Shown here piece by piece: positions 26,243 through 36,809 of a stretch of DNA of 64,000 nucleotides (position 1 is the first letter of the stretch; every line of letters starts with the position of its first letter). The stretch is taken from NCBI RefSeq assembly GCF_008123425.1, contig NZ_VSSS01000089.1:28544-92543 (forward strand). The letters are read 5' to 3'. Source of the stretch: Bradyrhizobium rifense. Lineage in GTDB: Bacteria; Pseudomonadota; Alphaproteobacteria; Rhizobiales; Xanthobacteraceae. The translations under genes and the position numbers were made by a program. The notes beneath the pieces are model-generated. The model did not search any database. It had not been told where the DNA came from and saw only the letters and a list, made by a program, of their open reading frames with translations.

Positions 26243-26290
26243 GGCCCCGGCTCAGCAGCGCACCACTGCGTGATGCGCTGCGTCCGGGGC
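26243..26290. repeat. Hairpin-forming intergenic repeat, possible terminator
   Basis: GCCCCGG, CAGCGCA, an 11-base loop, TGCGCTG, CCGGGGC: a long nested stem 27 bases after the sulfur operon. This resembles a GCCCCGG...CCGGGGC element common between genes in Bradyrhizobium-type genomes. No T-run follows, so termination is uncertain. Confidence 0.55.
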
Positions 26291-26480
26291 ACGAGATATC
26301 ACAACGTCATCAAGCGCCTGTGAGGTGAGGACGGCGTTTCTAACCCGATCCGCACCTCCGAAACATTCCTTCTGCATTCCCGCGTCGCGGCAACACTCTC
26401 ATTGCTATTTGCATCGCACCTCTTGCACCGCCGTCCGTCCCGTCAAAAATCAAATGGACGACCACATCGGGAGACCGGCC

Positions 26481-27326
26481 ATGGGCCTGCAAGAAACAAA
26501 AATCGAATCGCTTCCCTTCGTCACTGCTGAACTCAACTACCTCGCGCCGGTGTCCGGCAAACCACGCACCTATGCTTTCGATCCGCCGCCGGGTGAACCC
26601 AAAAGCACATCGCTGCCGGAGCCGCACCAGGTGCCGATCTTCGATGCGAGACTGATCGCGAACAATATCTCGCTCGATCGCGAAGGTTTTGCGCTGGTGC
26701 GCCATCCCAATCAGGTGAAGGACTTTTACAACGACGAAGAGATACGGGCGGTCTACTATCCAGCCGTCGAGGCTTTCCTCCGCGCGACGTTGAAAGCTGA
26801 TCGCGTCGTAATCTTCGATCACACAGTGCGGAGGCGCGTCGAGGGCGCCGCCGACATTCGCGACGGTGGTCCGCGCCAGCCCGCGACCCGCGTCCACGTC
26901 GACCAGACCGCTGTCTCCGGCGCCAACCGCGTGCGCGAGCATCTGCCTGATGAAGCCGATGAGCTGCTCAAGGGCCGCGTCCAGGTGATCAATCTCTGGC
27001 GACCGATCCGCGGCCCCTTGCGCGATTCACCGCTCGCAATGGTCGACGGCACCACGGTGTCGCCCGACGATCTCGTCGCCTCCGACCTGATCTATCCCAA
27101 CCGTCGCGGCGAGACCTATTCGGTGAAGTACAATCCGAACCACCGCTGGTTCTATTTCCCCGAGATGACGGCGGACGAGGCCTTGCTGCTCAAATGCTAT
27201 GACTCGGCAACCGACGGCCGCACCCGCTTCGGGCCGCACACCGCCTTCGTCGATCCGACCACACCGGCCGATGCCGCGCCGCGTGAGAGCATCGAGGTGC
27301 GCACGCTGGTCTTTCACAAGCGTTGA
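26481..27326 (+). CDS. CmcJ/NvfI-family oxidoreductase homologue
   Basis: 281 residues from ATG 26481, preferred over ATG 26454 because GGGAGA is placed nine bases before it. Resembles CmcJ and the fungal asaB/NvfI-like proteins: YLAPVSGKPRTYAFDPPPGE, FYNDEEIRAVYYPAVEAFL, VVIFDHTVRRR, RVHVDQTAVSG (His and Asp as in 2OG/Fe-type sites), INLWRPIRGPLRDSPLAMVD, NPNHRWFYFPEMTADEALLL and FGPHTAFVDPT. The family includes proteins implicated in cephamycin methoxylation and fungal secondary metabolism; the bacterial role is generally unknown. Monocistronic. Confidence 0.8.
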   Translation: MGLQETKIESLPFVTAELNYLAPVSGKPRTYAFDPPPGEPKSTSLPEPHQVPIFDARLIANNISLDREGFALVRHPNQVKDFYNDEEIRAVYYPAVEAFLRATLKADRVVIFDHTVRRRVEGAADIRDGGPRQPATRVHVDQTAVSGANRVREHLPDEADELLKGRVQVINLWRPIRGPLRDSPLAMVDGTTVSPDDLVASDLIYPNRRGETYSVKYNPNHRWFYFPEMTADEALLLKCYDSATDGRTRFGPHTAFVDPTTPADAAPRESIEVRTLVFHKR

Positions 27327-27411
27327 TTGCTACGAGGGAGTTCGGTCGTGTCGGGCCAGACAACCCGACACGGCGGCAATCTATCTCCTCAGGCGATTTC
27401 AGCCTCGCCCG

Positions 27412-27687
27412 TCACCGACAGACATAGGATCCGTTGACAAGCACGCGAACGCATCCGGTGCCTACTGCGGCCGCGCCAACGGCAGCGCCGCCTACGACGG
27501 CACGTCGTGTGGTGCGACGCGCAACGCCGGCCACGCTGACAGGCGTCAGGGGACGTCCGACCCTGGCCTCTGCGCTGCTGACCGACAGCGCGAGTCCTTC
27601 GGTCGGCGACCACTCAAATGAACCGGATAGTCCAAGGCCGGCTATCAATGCAGCCAGTAGCAGCATTGTCGGCTTGCGATATGTCAT
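27412..27687 (-). CDS. Secreted small hypothetical protein, 91 aa
   Basis: Signal-peptide-like N terminus (KPTMLLLAALIAGLGLSGSF), then a middle with SSAEARVGRPLTPVSVAGVA and a glycine/alanine-rich hydrophobic stretch (RRAVVGGAAVGAAAVGTGC), ending CVRVLVNGSYVCR with two cysteines. Small envelope proteins of this build are frequent in rhizobia. An internal ATG (seventh codon) is an alternative start. Function unknown. Confidence 0.6.
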   Translation of the reverse strand: MTYRKPTMLLLAALIAGLGLSGSFEWSPTEGLALSVSSAEARVGRPLTPVSVAGVARRTTRRAVVGGAAVGAAAVGTGCVRVLVNGSYVCR

Positions 27688-27937
27688 GCTGAGCTCCCGT
27701 CGTCTTAGAGTGAGAGGTCATCAGCCTACGGCTGGACCTCCAGACCATTGATCAGGATCAACAGATCAGGCTGGCGCAGGGCAGCGAAAGGTGCGGTGGC
27801 GTCTTGCCGCAGGCGGGGTATTTCACAGGTCGTAACAATGTGTGATGGCACTGCCTGGCGTCGCCCGGCAGTGTTCCCGGAACCAACGGGAACTGGGCGA
27901 CGTTGCAGCGGGGGCAGGGCTAACCGGGAGCGGTGCC

Positions 27938-28252
27938 GTGCGAGCGCAGCCAACATTATTGTTTTACCTGATCACTTTCTCGCTTTCTGCATTTTCCGTC
28001 GCCCATGCCGAAAGCGGACTTGCCTCATATTATGGATACGGGAAAGCCGCGAAGAGCGGCGAACTGACCTGCGCGCATCGTACGCGTCCGTTCGGCAGCG
28101 TGCTCAAGGTGTCCTACAGCGGACGGAGCATTCAATGCCGCGTCAATGACCGCGGTCCCTTCATCCGCGGCCGCATCGTTGATCTCTCGGTGCCCGCCGC
28201 CCGCGCGCTCGGCATGATGAGCGCAGGCGTGGTGCGGGTCTCGGTGGAATAG
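27938..28252 (+). CDS. RlpA-like double-psi beta-barrel protein, secreted
   Basis: 104 residues from GTG 27938, chosen because GGGAG lies upstream and the next residues form a signal peptide (LLFYLITFSLSAFSVAHAES). Mature part is one RlpA core: GLASYYGYGKAAKSGELTCA, RTRPFGSVLKVSY, CRVNDRGPFIRGRIVDLS, AARALGMMSAGVVRVSVE. Unlike the 8313 homologue it has no lipobox, and it carries two cysteines that could form a disulfide. Likely periplasmic peptidoglycan-active protein; catalysis not shown. Confidence 0.85.
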   Translation: MRAQPTLLFYLITFSLSAFSVAHAESGLASYYGYGKAAKSGELTCAHRTRPFGSVLKVSYSGRSIQCRVNDRGPFIRGRIVDLSVPAARALGMMSAGVVRVSVE

Positions 28253-28299
28253 CTCCTTCAGCGCGCTATAGTGCCGCCCAAAGCAAGGGGAGGGGCGCT

Positions 28300-29469
28300 A
28301 TGGCCAGAATTAGGGTCGGACTCGTCGGCTGCGGCTTCGTGTCGGAGCTGCATATGTACGCGTTCCGGCGCGTCTACGGTATCGACGTCGAGGTTGCGGC
28401 GGTCGCCGCGCGCGGCGATCACGTCGTCGAATTTGCCGCCCGTCATAACATCCCGCGGGTCTATCGCAGTTTTTCGGAATTGATCGCAGACCGCGCGCTC
28501 GATGTCATCGACATCTGCACGCCGCCCAACCTTCATGCCGAGATGATCGTCGCAGCCATGCAGGCCGGCAAGCACGTCATCTGCGAGAAGCCGTTTGCCG
28601 GCTATTTCGGCCGCAACGGTGACAGGGAGCCGATCGGCAAGCACGTGCCGAAGGCGCTGATGTATGAACGCGTGCTCGAGGAGATGGACGCAACGCGTGC
28701 CGCGATCGAGCGCACCGGAAAACTGTTCATGTATGCCGAGGACTGGATCTACGCGCCGGCCGTGACCAAGACCGCCGAGATCCTCAAGGCGACGAAAGAC
28801 AAGATTTTGTTCATGAAGGGCGAGGAGAGCCATTCCGGCTCGCACGCGGCGCATGCCGCGCAATGGGCGATGACCGGCGGCGGCTCGCTGATCCGGATGG
28901 GCTGCCATCCGCTCTCGGCCGTGCTCTATCTCAAGCAGGTGGAAGCGAAGGCGCGTGGCGAGACCATCAGGGTTGCCGGCGTCACCGGCGATGTCGGCAA
29001 CGTCACGGCCGGTCTCAAGCCGGAGGAGCGGACTTACATCAAGGCCAACCCGGTCGACGTCGAGGATTGGGGCACGCTGACGGCGACCTTCTCCGACGGC
29101 ACCAAGGCCACCGTGTTCTCCGGCGACATGATCATGGGCGGTGTACGCAATCTGATCGAGACCTACACCAGCGGCGGCTCGCTGTTCGCCAACATCACCC
29201 CGAACAACCATCTGATGAGCTACCAGACTTCCGAGGAGAAGCTCGCCCCGGTCTACATCACCGAGAAGGTCGATCGCAAAACCGGCTGGCAATATGTCTG
29301 TCTCGAGGAGGAATGGACGCGCGGCTATCTCCAGGAGATCCAGGATTGCATGGAATGCGCCGCCACCGGACGGCAGCCGCTGTCGGATCTCGCGCTGGCC
29401 TACGAGACGATCAAGGTGAACTATGCCGGTTATTGGGCGGCGGAAGAGGGACGGCGGGTGGTGTTGTAG
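28300..29469 (+). CDS. Gfo/Idh/MocA-family dehydrogenase
   Basis: 389 residues. NAD(P)-binding Rossmann fold at the start (VGLVGCGFVSELHMYAFRRV), DVIDICTPPNLHAEM, then CEKPFAGYFG (the family EKP catalytic motif, here with an insert RNGDREPIGKHVPKALMYER), and a C-terminal alpha/beta domain with HPLSAVLYLK and a YLQEIQDCMECAATG segment. Oxidoreduction of a sugar or inositol-like substrate is likely but the substrate is unknown. GGGGAGGGG precedes the start. Not in an operon with transporters. Confidence 0.88.
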   Translation: MARIRVGLVGCGFVSELHMYAFRRVYGIDVEVAAVAARGDHVVEFAARHNIPRVYRSFSELIADRALDVIDICTPPNLHAEMIVAAMQAGKHVICEKPFAGYFGRNGDREPIGKHVPKALMYERVLEEMDATRAAIERTGKLFMYAEDWIYAPAVTKTAEILKATKDKILFMKGEESHSGSHAAHAAQWAMTGGGSLIRMGCHPLSAVLYLKQVEAKARGETIRVAGVTGDVGNVTAGLKPEERTYIKANPVDVEDWGTLTATFSDGTKATVFSGDMIMGGVRNLIETYTSGGSLFANITPNNHLMSYQTSEEKLAPVYITEKVDRKTGWQYVCLEEEWTRGYLQEIQDCMECAATGRQPLSDLALAYETIKVNYAGYWAAEEGRRVVL

Positions 29470-29503
29470 GACGCCGCGCGTTCGCTGCTACCAATTCCGC
29501 CGC

Positions 29504-29590
29504 CTACCAGGCTCCGACAGCCATCATCACGACAATGGTCAGGCAAGAGAGGCAGGCAATCGACGCAGCATAGACTTCGGGCGTATTCAA
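29504..29590 (-). CDS. Candidate 28-aa membrane microprotein
   Basis: TTG start at 29590 with AGGAGG seven bases upstream, a near-perfect ribosome-binding site. Frame: NTPEVYAASIACLSCLTIV then VMMAVGAW. A single hydrophobic helix after a short polar start. The strong Shine-Dalgarno and composition support translation. No homologue recognised. Confidence 0.5.
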   Translation of the reverse strand: MNTPEVYAASIACLSCLTIVVMMAVGAW

Positions 29591-29643
29591 TGTTGCCTCC
29601 TGGAAATGTACTGCCGATCTAAAATACCGTTGCCGTGACGCGA

Positions 29644-29823
29644 TTATTCCCGGACGCGCTTCGCTTCGGCTTCGTGTTGCGGGTCCGTCCCATCCGGATC
29701 GGCAGGATCGTCTTCCGGCAGAAAAAGTTTTGGATGTTTGCCGATGAGCAGAAGCTGCTTGCGCATCTCGGCAAGGCGAGCGCGGCAAAATTCCTTGTAG
29801 AGCAGTTCGAATATGGCGGGCAT
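29644..29823 (-). CDS. Small hypothetical protein, 59 aa
   Basis: ATG 29823 with GGGGGTGA upstream. Sequence begins MPAIFELLYKEFCRARLAEM, continues RKQLLLIGKHPKLFLPEDDP and ends EAEAKRVRE. Amphipathic helical start and acidic, proline-containing tail. Probably real; possibly co-transcribed with the microprotein that begins 54 bases further along the same strand. Function unknown. Confidence 0.55.
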   Translation of the reverse strand: MPAIFELLYKEFCRARLAEMRKQLLLIGKHPKLFLPEDDPADPDGTDPQHEAEAKRVRE

Positions 29824-30206
29824 TGTCACCCCCATCGCTGGAATTCACGATCCGAAAATGTCTGATCCGCGCTGGACGGCTTCGAAATGCGAGCCGATTT
29901 GCCGGTTGGGCCAATGCTGAGCGCGATTGGCTGATCGGCTTGTACGTACGAAACGAGGCGGGGCTCGTTAGCCAGATCACACTTTAGAAAGCTTTTGTTT
30001 CAAAGAGACTTCGTCTCACAACCAGCACGAGTTGCTCTGTGGTCGAAAATCCAACTACAGCGCGAAAAGAATGACTGCTGGGTGCAAACGCTCCGGCCTG
30101 CAACGCGATTGTTGCGGCGGGTAGAGTTGTCAGGCACGGGCGGCGCCGCAGTTCACCTCGCCCTGCAAGCGGAGCGAGGGAGCGCACCGTCATCGCCGCG
30201 CGCTCG
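29824..30206. other. 383-base intergenic region, no feature seen
   Basis: Between the 59-residue gene and the orphan binding-protein gene. Frames here are short and without homology. GGGCGGCGCC-type short palindromes only. The 30207 stop is preceded by CCCGTAGG rather than a clear terminator. Confidence 0.4.
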
Positions 30207-31517
30207 CTACGTCCCGTAGGTCGAGCCCTTCGGCAGCGGAAACACCGGATCCTGGGTACGGATGTTGGTCGGCCACACCACCGAGATGTGCTCGCCGGCG
30301 TTCTGCATCACCACTGGCGTCGAGCGTTCGTTCTGGCCGGAGAGCGGCGTGCCCGGCGGGAAGAATTTCACGCCGTAGCCCTGGATGGTGCCACCTGCGG
30401 GGATGTCGACATCGAGCGCGGCCTTGCGAATGGCCTCCGGCTCGAAGCTGCCGTACTTTTCCTTGGCGACCGGCAGCACGTTGTTGAGCAGCACCCAGGT
30501 CTGATTGAAACCCATCGAGCAGTGCGGCGGCACGTCGGTGGCGCCGGTCTTGGCCTGGTAGCGCGTGACCATGGTCTTGATCAGATCGCCCATGCCGGGC
30601 GCGAGCTTGGACGGATCGAGCAGTTGCGCCGGCACCGGATCGATGTTGCAGAAATTGTCGATGTCGGCGCCGAAGGCGGTGCGCAGCTTGTCGAGCTGGC
30701 TGTAACCGGCGCCGGCGCCGAACAGCATCCTGAAACGCAATCCGCTCTCGCGCGCCTGGCGCAGGAACAGGGTGATGTCAGGGTTGTAGCCGGCGTGCGA
30801 GATCACATCGACCTTGGCGCGCTTGAGTTTGGTGACGAGCACCGAGAGATCGGGCGCGGAGGCCGAATAGCCCTCGCGCAGCACCACCTGAATGCCCGCC
30901 TCCTTGGCATAGGCCTCGTCTGCGGCGGCGACGCCGACGCCATAGGGACCGTCCTCGTGGATCAGCGCGACCTTGACCTCCTTGGGGTCCATGCCGAGCT
31001 TGCCCTTGGCGTGCTCGGCGATGAAGCCGGCAAAGGCCTGGCCGTACTGGTCGGAATGGATCTGCGCGCGAAAGACGTATTGCAGGTTCTTGTCCTTGAA
31101 CACGGCGGTCGACACCGCGGTCGTGATCCAGAGGATCTTCTTCTGCTGCTCGACCTTCGCCGCCATCGGCACGGCATGCGCGCTGGAATAGACGCCGTTG
31201 ATGATGTCGATCTTCTCCTGGCTGATCAGCCGCTCGGCTTCGTTGATGGCAACGTCGGCCTTGCTCTGGGAGTCGGCGGAGACCGGCACGATCTTGGTCT
31301 TGCCGCCGATGCCGCCTTTCTCGTTGACGAGATCGATGGCGATCTGCGCGCCGACCGAGGAGGCGACCGAGCCGCCCGCGGCAAACGGGCCGGTGAGATC
31401 GTAGATCAGGCCGATGCGCAAATTCTCGGCTTGCGCCTGGGCCCGGGTCCAATCGAGGCTGAGTGTGGCGGCGGCAGCCGCCGTACCCTTCAGCAGCTGC
31501 CTGCGTGAAGTCGGCAT
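30207..31517 (-). CDS. Orphan branched-chain amino-acid-type ABC substrate-binding protein, Tat-exported
   Basis: 436 residues. N-terminal TSRRQLLKGTAAAAATLSLD is a twin-arginine signal (SRRxLLK), so the protein should be exported folded. Mature part: IGLIYDLTGPFAAGGSVASS, AIDLVNEKGGIGGKTKIVPV (peripla_BP_6 type), YGVGVAAADEAYAKEAGIQV and FFPPGTPLSGQNERSTPVVM. It stands alone; no Liv permease or ATPase adjoins. Ligand may be an amino acid, amide or aromatic acid. Confidence 0.87.
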   Translation of the reverse strand: MPTSRRQLLKGTAAAAATLSLDWTRAQAQAENLRIGLIYDLTGPFAAGGSVASSVGAQIAIDLVNEKGGIGGKTKIVPVSADSQSKADVAINEAERLISQEKIDIINGVYSSAHAVPMAAKVEQQKKILWITTAVSTAVFKDKNLQYVFRAQIHSDQYGQAFAGFIAEHAKGKLGMDPKEVKVALIHEDGPYGVGVAAADEAYAKEAGIQVVLREGYSASAPDLSVLVTKLKRAKVDVISHAGYNPDITLFLRQARESGLRFRMLFGAGAGYSQLDKLRTAFGADIDNFCNIDPVPAQLLDPSKLAPGMGDLIKTMVTRYQAKTGATDVPPHCSMGFNQTWVLLNNVLPVAKEKYGSFEPEAIRKAALDVDIPAGGTIQGYGVKFFPPGTPLSGQNERSTPVVMQNAGEHISVVWPTNIRTQDPVFPLPKGSTYGT

Positions 31518-31991
31518 CCTATCCCTCCCTCCCTCCGAACCGTCGTTTGCGACTGATTTTATGCTTTTTGGTGAGTATTTGGAGGGTGCTCGTGAAAGTC
31601 AACATGCACCGCACCAGGCAAATCGCGGCCGTCCGCGAGCAGTTCGGCATTTTTCCCTGAGTATCATTCTTTTTGCGGAGCGCTCAGGAAGCGACCGCTC
31701 CGCTGCCCCTCACCACGGATCGTTCGATTGCTCTGCATCATGCCGGACGCGAACATCCGCTTGTCGTGCGTGGGCTTTCAGCTTCGCTCCAACACGGACA
31801 TCGTCTCCCGTGATTGTGATGGTTTCGCTGCAGCGCGTCCGCCGCTGATCAGGCTGAACGGCTGGCATTCGGCTTGTGCACATCGGAGGTTGCGTGCCAT
31901 CCTAGCGAGGTAAATTGCACGGGAAGCCCAATTCCCGGCTTGGCCATCGCGCCGCTTTAAGGGTCGAAACAAAAAGCTCAGGAGAAGAGAC
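31518..31991. other. 474-base intergenic region between divergent transporters
   Basis: Separates the Tat-exported binding protein (minus) from the sugar ABC operon (plus). It must hold both promoters; CAGGAGAAGAGAC is the ribosome site of the 31992 gene. GGAGCGCTC-type palindromic bits near 31676 are weak. No gene, repeat or clear operator recognised. Confidence 0.4.
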
Positions 31992-33122
31992 ATGGTGTGG
32001 ACGCTTCGTTTTGCGGGGCTCGCTTGCGTTGGCCTGCTGCTGTCCCCGGTCAGTGCCTTGGCAGGGCCGAAGGTCGTATCCGGTCCGGGCGCCGATCCCG
32101 GTTGCTTCAAGCCCTGGTCTGCTCAAACCAAGTTCTTCCAGTGGGACAAGAAGCCCGGTCCCTACAAGATCGCGCTCGTCAACGGCTTCGTCGGCAACAC
32201 CTGGCGCATTCAGATGGTGAAGACCGCAAAGGCCTTCGCCGCGCAGCCGGGCATCAAGGAGAACATCAAGGAGTTCAAGGTCGTCTCGACCGGCACCGAT
32301 GTTGCAGCGCAACTCGGCGCGATGGAGGACTTCATCAATCAGGGATTCGACGCGATTGTCACCATCGCAGTGGCCCCCGATGGCTTCGACCGCATCATCC
32401 GCCTCGCCGACAAGAACAACGTGGTCGTGGTTCCCTTCGACAACGTCCTCGACACCGACAAGGTGATGATGGTCAACGAGGACCAGAAGGAAATGGGGCG
32501 CATGTCGGCGAAGTGGCTCATCGACGAGAGCGGCAAGAAGGCGGGCGACATCCTCGAAGTCCGCGGCCTGCCGGGCAATTCGGTCGACCGTGACCGCCAT
32601 CTCGGCTTCCGCGAGGTCATGGAAGCTTCGGGCAACAGCTTCAAGATCACCGAAGTGGTCGGCAATTGGGATACCGGCACCTCGCAGAAGGTGACGGCGG
32701 ACGCGCTCGCGGTGCACGGCCATTTCGACGGCGTGTTCACGCAAGGCGGCTCCGACGGCACCGTGCAGGCGCTGATGTCGGCGAAGCATCCCTTCGTCCC
32801 GATGTCGGGCGAGGGTGAGAACGAGTACCGCAAGCAGATCGCCGATCACGCCAAGGACGGGCTCAAGGGCATGTCCTACGGCCAGTCTCCGGCGCTGGTC
32901 GCCATCGCCACCAAGGCGGCGATCTCCGCGCTGCAAGGCAACGTGATGCCGCAGCTCATCTCGATCCCGATTCCGGTTGCGACCTACAAGGATCTGAAGC
33001 CCGGCACCAATTACTGGCCGGACCTCAACGCAAATTTCTTCGCGCCGAACCAGTTCACGCCCTGCGGCGTCAACTTCACGGCGCCGGAGATCATGTCGCA
33101 GAGCGAGAAGAACACCCAGTGA
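31992..33122 (+). CDS. Sugar ABC transporter substrate-binding protein (ribose type)
   Basis: 376 residues with signal peptide (cleavage near SALAGP). Periplasmic-binding fold type I as in RbsB: YKIALVNGFVGNTWRIQMVK, TGTDVAAQLGAMEDFINQGF, GFDRIIRLADKNNVVVVPFD, then VHGHFDGVFTQGGSDGTVQA. First gene of a complete transporter (this gene, ATPase, two permeases). A perfect 10-base hairpin follows, which would favour excess binding protein over the membrane parts. The sugar or polyol is unknown. Confidence 0.9.
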   Translation: MVWTLRFAGLACVGLLLSPVSALAGPKVVSGPGADPGCFKPWSAQTKFFQWDKKPGPYKIALVNGFVGNTWRIQMVKTAKAFAAQPGIKENIKEFKVVSTGTDVAAQLGAMEDFINQGFDAIVTIAVAPDGFDRIIRLADKNNVVVVPFDNVLDTDKVMMVNEDQKEMGRMSAKWLIDESGKKAGDILEVRGLPGNSVDRDRHLGFREVMEASGNSFKITEVVGNWDTGTSQKVTADALAVHGHFDGVFTQGGSDGTVQALMSAKHPFVPMSGEGENEYRKQIADHAKDGLKGMSYGQSPALVAIATKAAISALQGNVMPQLISIPIPVATYKDLKPGTNYWPDLNANFFAPNQFTPCGVNFTAPEIMSQSEKNTQ

Positions 33123-33144
33123 GCCTACTGGAGATGTCCTGGTT

Positions 33145-33168
33145 GCGGCCCGGCGTTTGCCGGGCCGC
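33145..33168 (+). terminator. Intraoperon hairpin (attenuating or stabilising)
   Basis: GCGGCCCGGC, loop GTTT, GCCGGGCCGC: perfect ten-base stem between binding-protein and ATPase genes. No T-run, so probably partial termination or 3' protection of the first cistron, a common device in ABC operons. Confidence 0.65.
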
Positions 33169-33185
33169 TGCTGCTTGAGCCCGCC

Positions 33186-34725
<1,540 letters not shown>

Positions 34726-34733
<8 letters not shown>

Positions 34734-35838
34734 CGATGTCGCCATCAGGATTCGCCAGAACATCGGCATCGTCACCGCCGTCTTGTTGTTCTCCATCCTC
34801 TATCTGCTCTACAATCTCGCCCACCCCAAGGGCTTCTCATCAGCGGTTCTGGTGCAGAACGGCGACGAGATCTTTGCGCTCGCCATGTTGGCGATGGCCC
34901 AGACCGTGCCGGTGCTGGCGTCGGGGCTGGATCTCTCCGTGGGCGCCGTCATGACCATGGTGGGGTGTTTTGCGAGCTACCTGCTCACGGGTGCGGCGGG
35001 GGGCGCGGCGTTACATCTCGACATCTTCGGTCTGCATCTCGGCCTCGGCACCTTTCCCGGCGGCGTGAGCGGCATCCTGCTCGGGATTGTCATCTGCCTC
35101 GCGATCGGCGCGCTGGCCGGCTTCGTCAATGGCTGCGTCGTCGTTTATGGACGCATTCAGCCGATCATCGCGACGCTCGCGACCGGCGCGATCTATATCG
35201 GCATCGCGCTGTTCCTGCGGCCGACGCCGGGCGGCAAGATCGACGAGGATCTCAACTGGGCGCTGACCAATTCGCTCGGGGATTTCGCCGCGACCGTCCA
35301 TATCTTCGATGATGGTGCAGCGCAGTGGTTTGCGCCGGTGGCCTGGATCCCGGTGCCGTTCGTGCTGCTGGTCCTGATCGCGCTGCTGGTCTGGGTGCCG
35401 TTCCGCCGCTCCGTGATTGGCCGGGCCGTCTATGCGGTCGGCTCAGCTGAAGGCGCGGCCTATATGTCCGGCCTTCCGATCGAGCGCGCCAAGATCGCGG
35501 CCTTCACGCTCGCCGGCTTCTTCGCCGGCTGTGGCGGCCTGTTCCTCGCCATCCAGACATCCTCAGGCAATGCCGACATCCCGCAGGCCGGCGCCTATAC
35601 GCTCAACTCGATCGCCTCCGTCGTCATCGGCGGCACCTCGCTGCTCGGCGGGACCGGCAGCGCGATCGGCTCGATCTTCGGCGCCATGATCCTGCGCGTC
35701 ATCTCGTTCTTCTTCCGCATCTTCGACATCGCGCCGCTGTTGCAACCGCTGTTCGAGGGCCTGATCCTGCTGGCGGCGGTCAGCATCGGCGCGCTCGGCG
35801 TCCTGCGCGTCAAGAACACGCTGGAGCTGTTCCGATGA
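34726..35838 (+). CDS. Sugar ABC transporter permease 1 (RbsC-like)
   Basis: 370 residues, inner-membrane permease with about eight to ten helices. Family signatures: LASGLDLSVGAVMTMVGCFA (DLSVGA) and VYAVGSAEGAAYMSGLPIER with FFAGCGGLFLAIQTSSGNAD, then IASVVIGGTSLLGGTGSAIG. Starts inside the end of the ATPase gene and its stop overlaps the next start (ATGA), so the operon is translationally coupled. Probably forms a heterodimer with the second permease. Confidence 0.92.
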
Positions 35839-36794
35839 GTTCGGCCTCGCTCAGCCTCTCGCGCGATGACCGCCCGATCCTGATCGCGGCGCTGTTCATC
35901 CTCGTCATCCTGGTGGCGGGCACGGTCTACACATTTGCCCGCTTCGGCAGCGCGCCGCTGCTGTCGCCGACCTATTTGTTGCAGCAGCTTCAGATCGGCG
36001 CCTTCCTCGGCATCGTGGCCGCCGGGATGATGATGGTGATCCTGATCGCCCAGATCGATCTGTCGGTGCCCTGGACGCTCGCCGCGGCCGCCATGATGGC
36101 GACATCGATCGGCGGGCCGCTGGCAATTCCGGTCGGGCTCGGGGTCGGGCTTCTGGTCGGTCTCGTCAACGGCATCGGGGTTGCCTATCTGCGCGTGCCC
36201 TCGATGATCTTCACGCTTGGCGTCAACGCGGTGATGCGCGGCCTGATGGTCGCGCACACCGGCGGCTATGCGCCGCAGACCGGCGCCACCGACCTGATGC
36301 GGATGCTCGCCGGCGACCGCACGCTCGGTATTCCCAACGCCTTGTTCGTCTGGATCGCCGTGTCGGTGCTCGTTACGATTGTTCTCCAGCGCACAACGCT
36401 CGGCCGCTATGTCTATGCCATCGGCAACAAGGAGGCAGCCGCGTATCTGGCCGGCGTCGACACCCGCCGCATCACCGTGGTCTGCTTCGTCCTCTGCGGT
36501 CTCGCCGCCGCGCTCGCCGGCGTGCTGCTCGCCGGCTACTCCACCAAGGCCTATCAGGGCATGGGGGATGCCTATCTGCTGCCGTCGATCGCGGCGGTCG
36601 TGATCGGCGGCACCAATATCCTCGGCGGCCGCGGCCGCTATCTCGGGACGCTGATCGGCGTCGTGCTGATCGTGCTGCTCAACAGCGTGCTGTCGATCAT
36701 GGACATGCCCGAGGCCGGCCGCCAGGTGATCTACGGCCTCGTCATCATCTTCATGCTGCTGGTCTACGGCCGCGGCGAACGCGTCACGAGTTGA
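35835..36794 (+). CDS. Sugar ABC transporter permease 2 (RbsC-like)
   Basis: 319 residues, second permease: MMMVILIAQIDLSVPWTLAA (IDLSV), FTLGVNAVMRGLM, YVYAIGNKEAAAYLAGVDTR, LPSIAAVVIGGTNILGGRGR. The charged C terminus ends the operon. Convergent with the MocR-type gene only 15 bases away, so read-through into its antisense is likely unless terminated bidirectionally; no T-rich terminator is seen. Confidence 0.92.
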   Translation: MSSASLSLSRDDRPILIAALFILVILVAGTVYTFARFGSAPLLSPTYLLQQLQIGAFLGIVAAGMMMVILIAQIDLSVPWTLAAAAMMATSIGGPLAIPVGLGVGLLVGLVNGIGVAYLRVPSMIFTLGVNAVMRGLMVAHTGGYAPQTGATDLMRMLAGDRTLGIPNALFVWIAVSVLVTIVLQRTTLGRYVYAIGNKEAAAYLAGVDTRRITVVCFVLCGLAAALAGVLLAGYSTKAYQGMGDAYLLPSIAAVVIGGTNILGGRGRYLGTLIGVVLIVLLNSVLSIMDMPEAGRQVIYGLVIIFMLLVYGRGERVTS

Positions 36795-36809
36795 CGCCGC
36801 GCTGACGGA

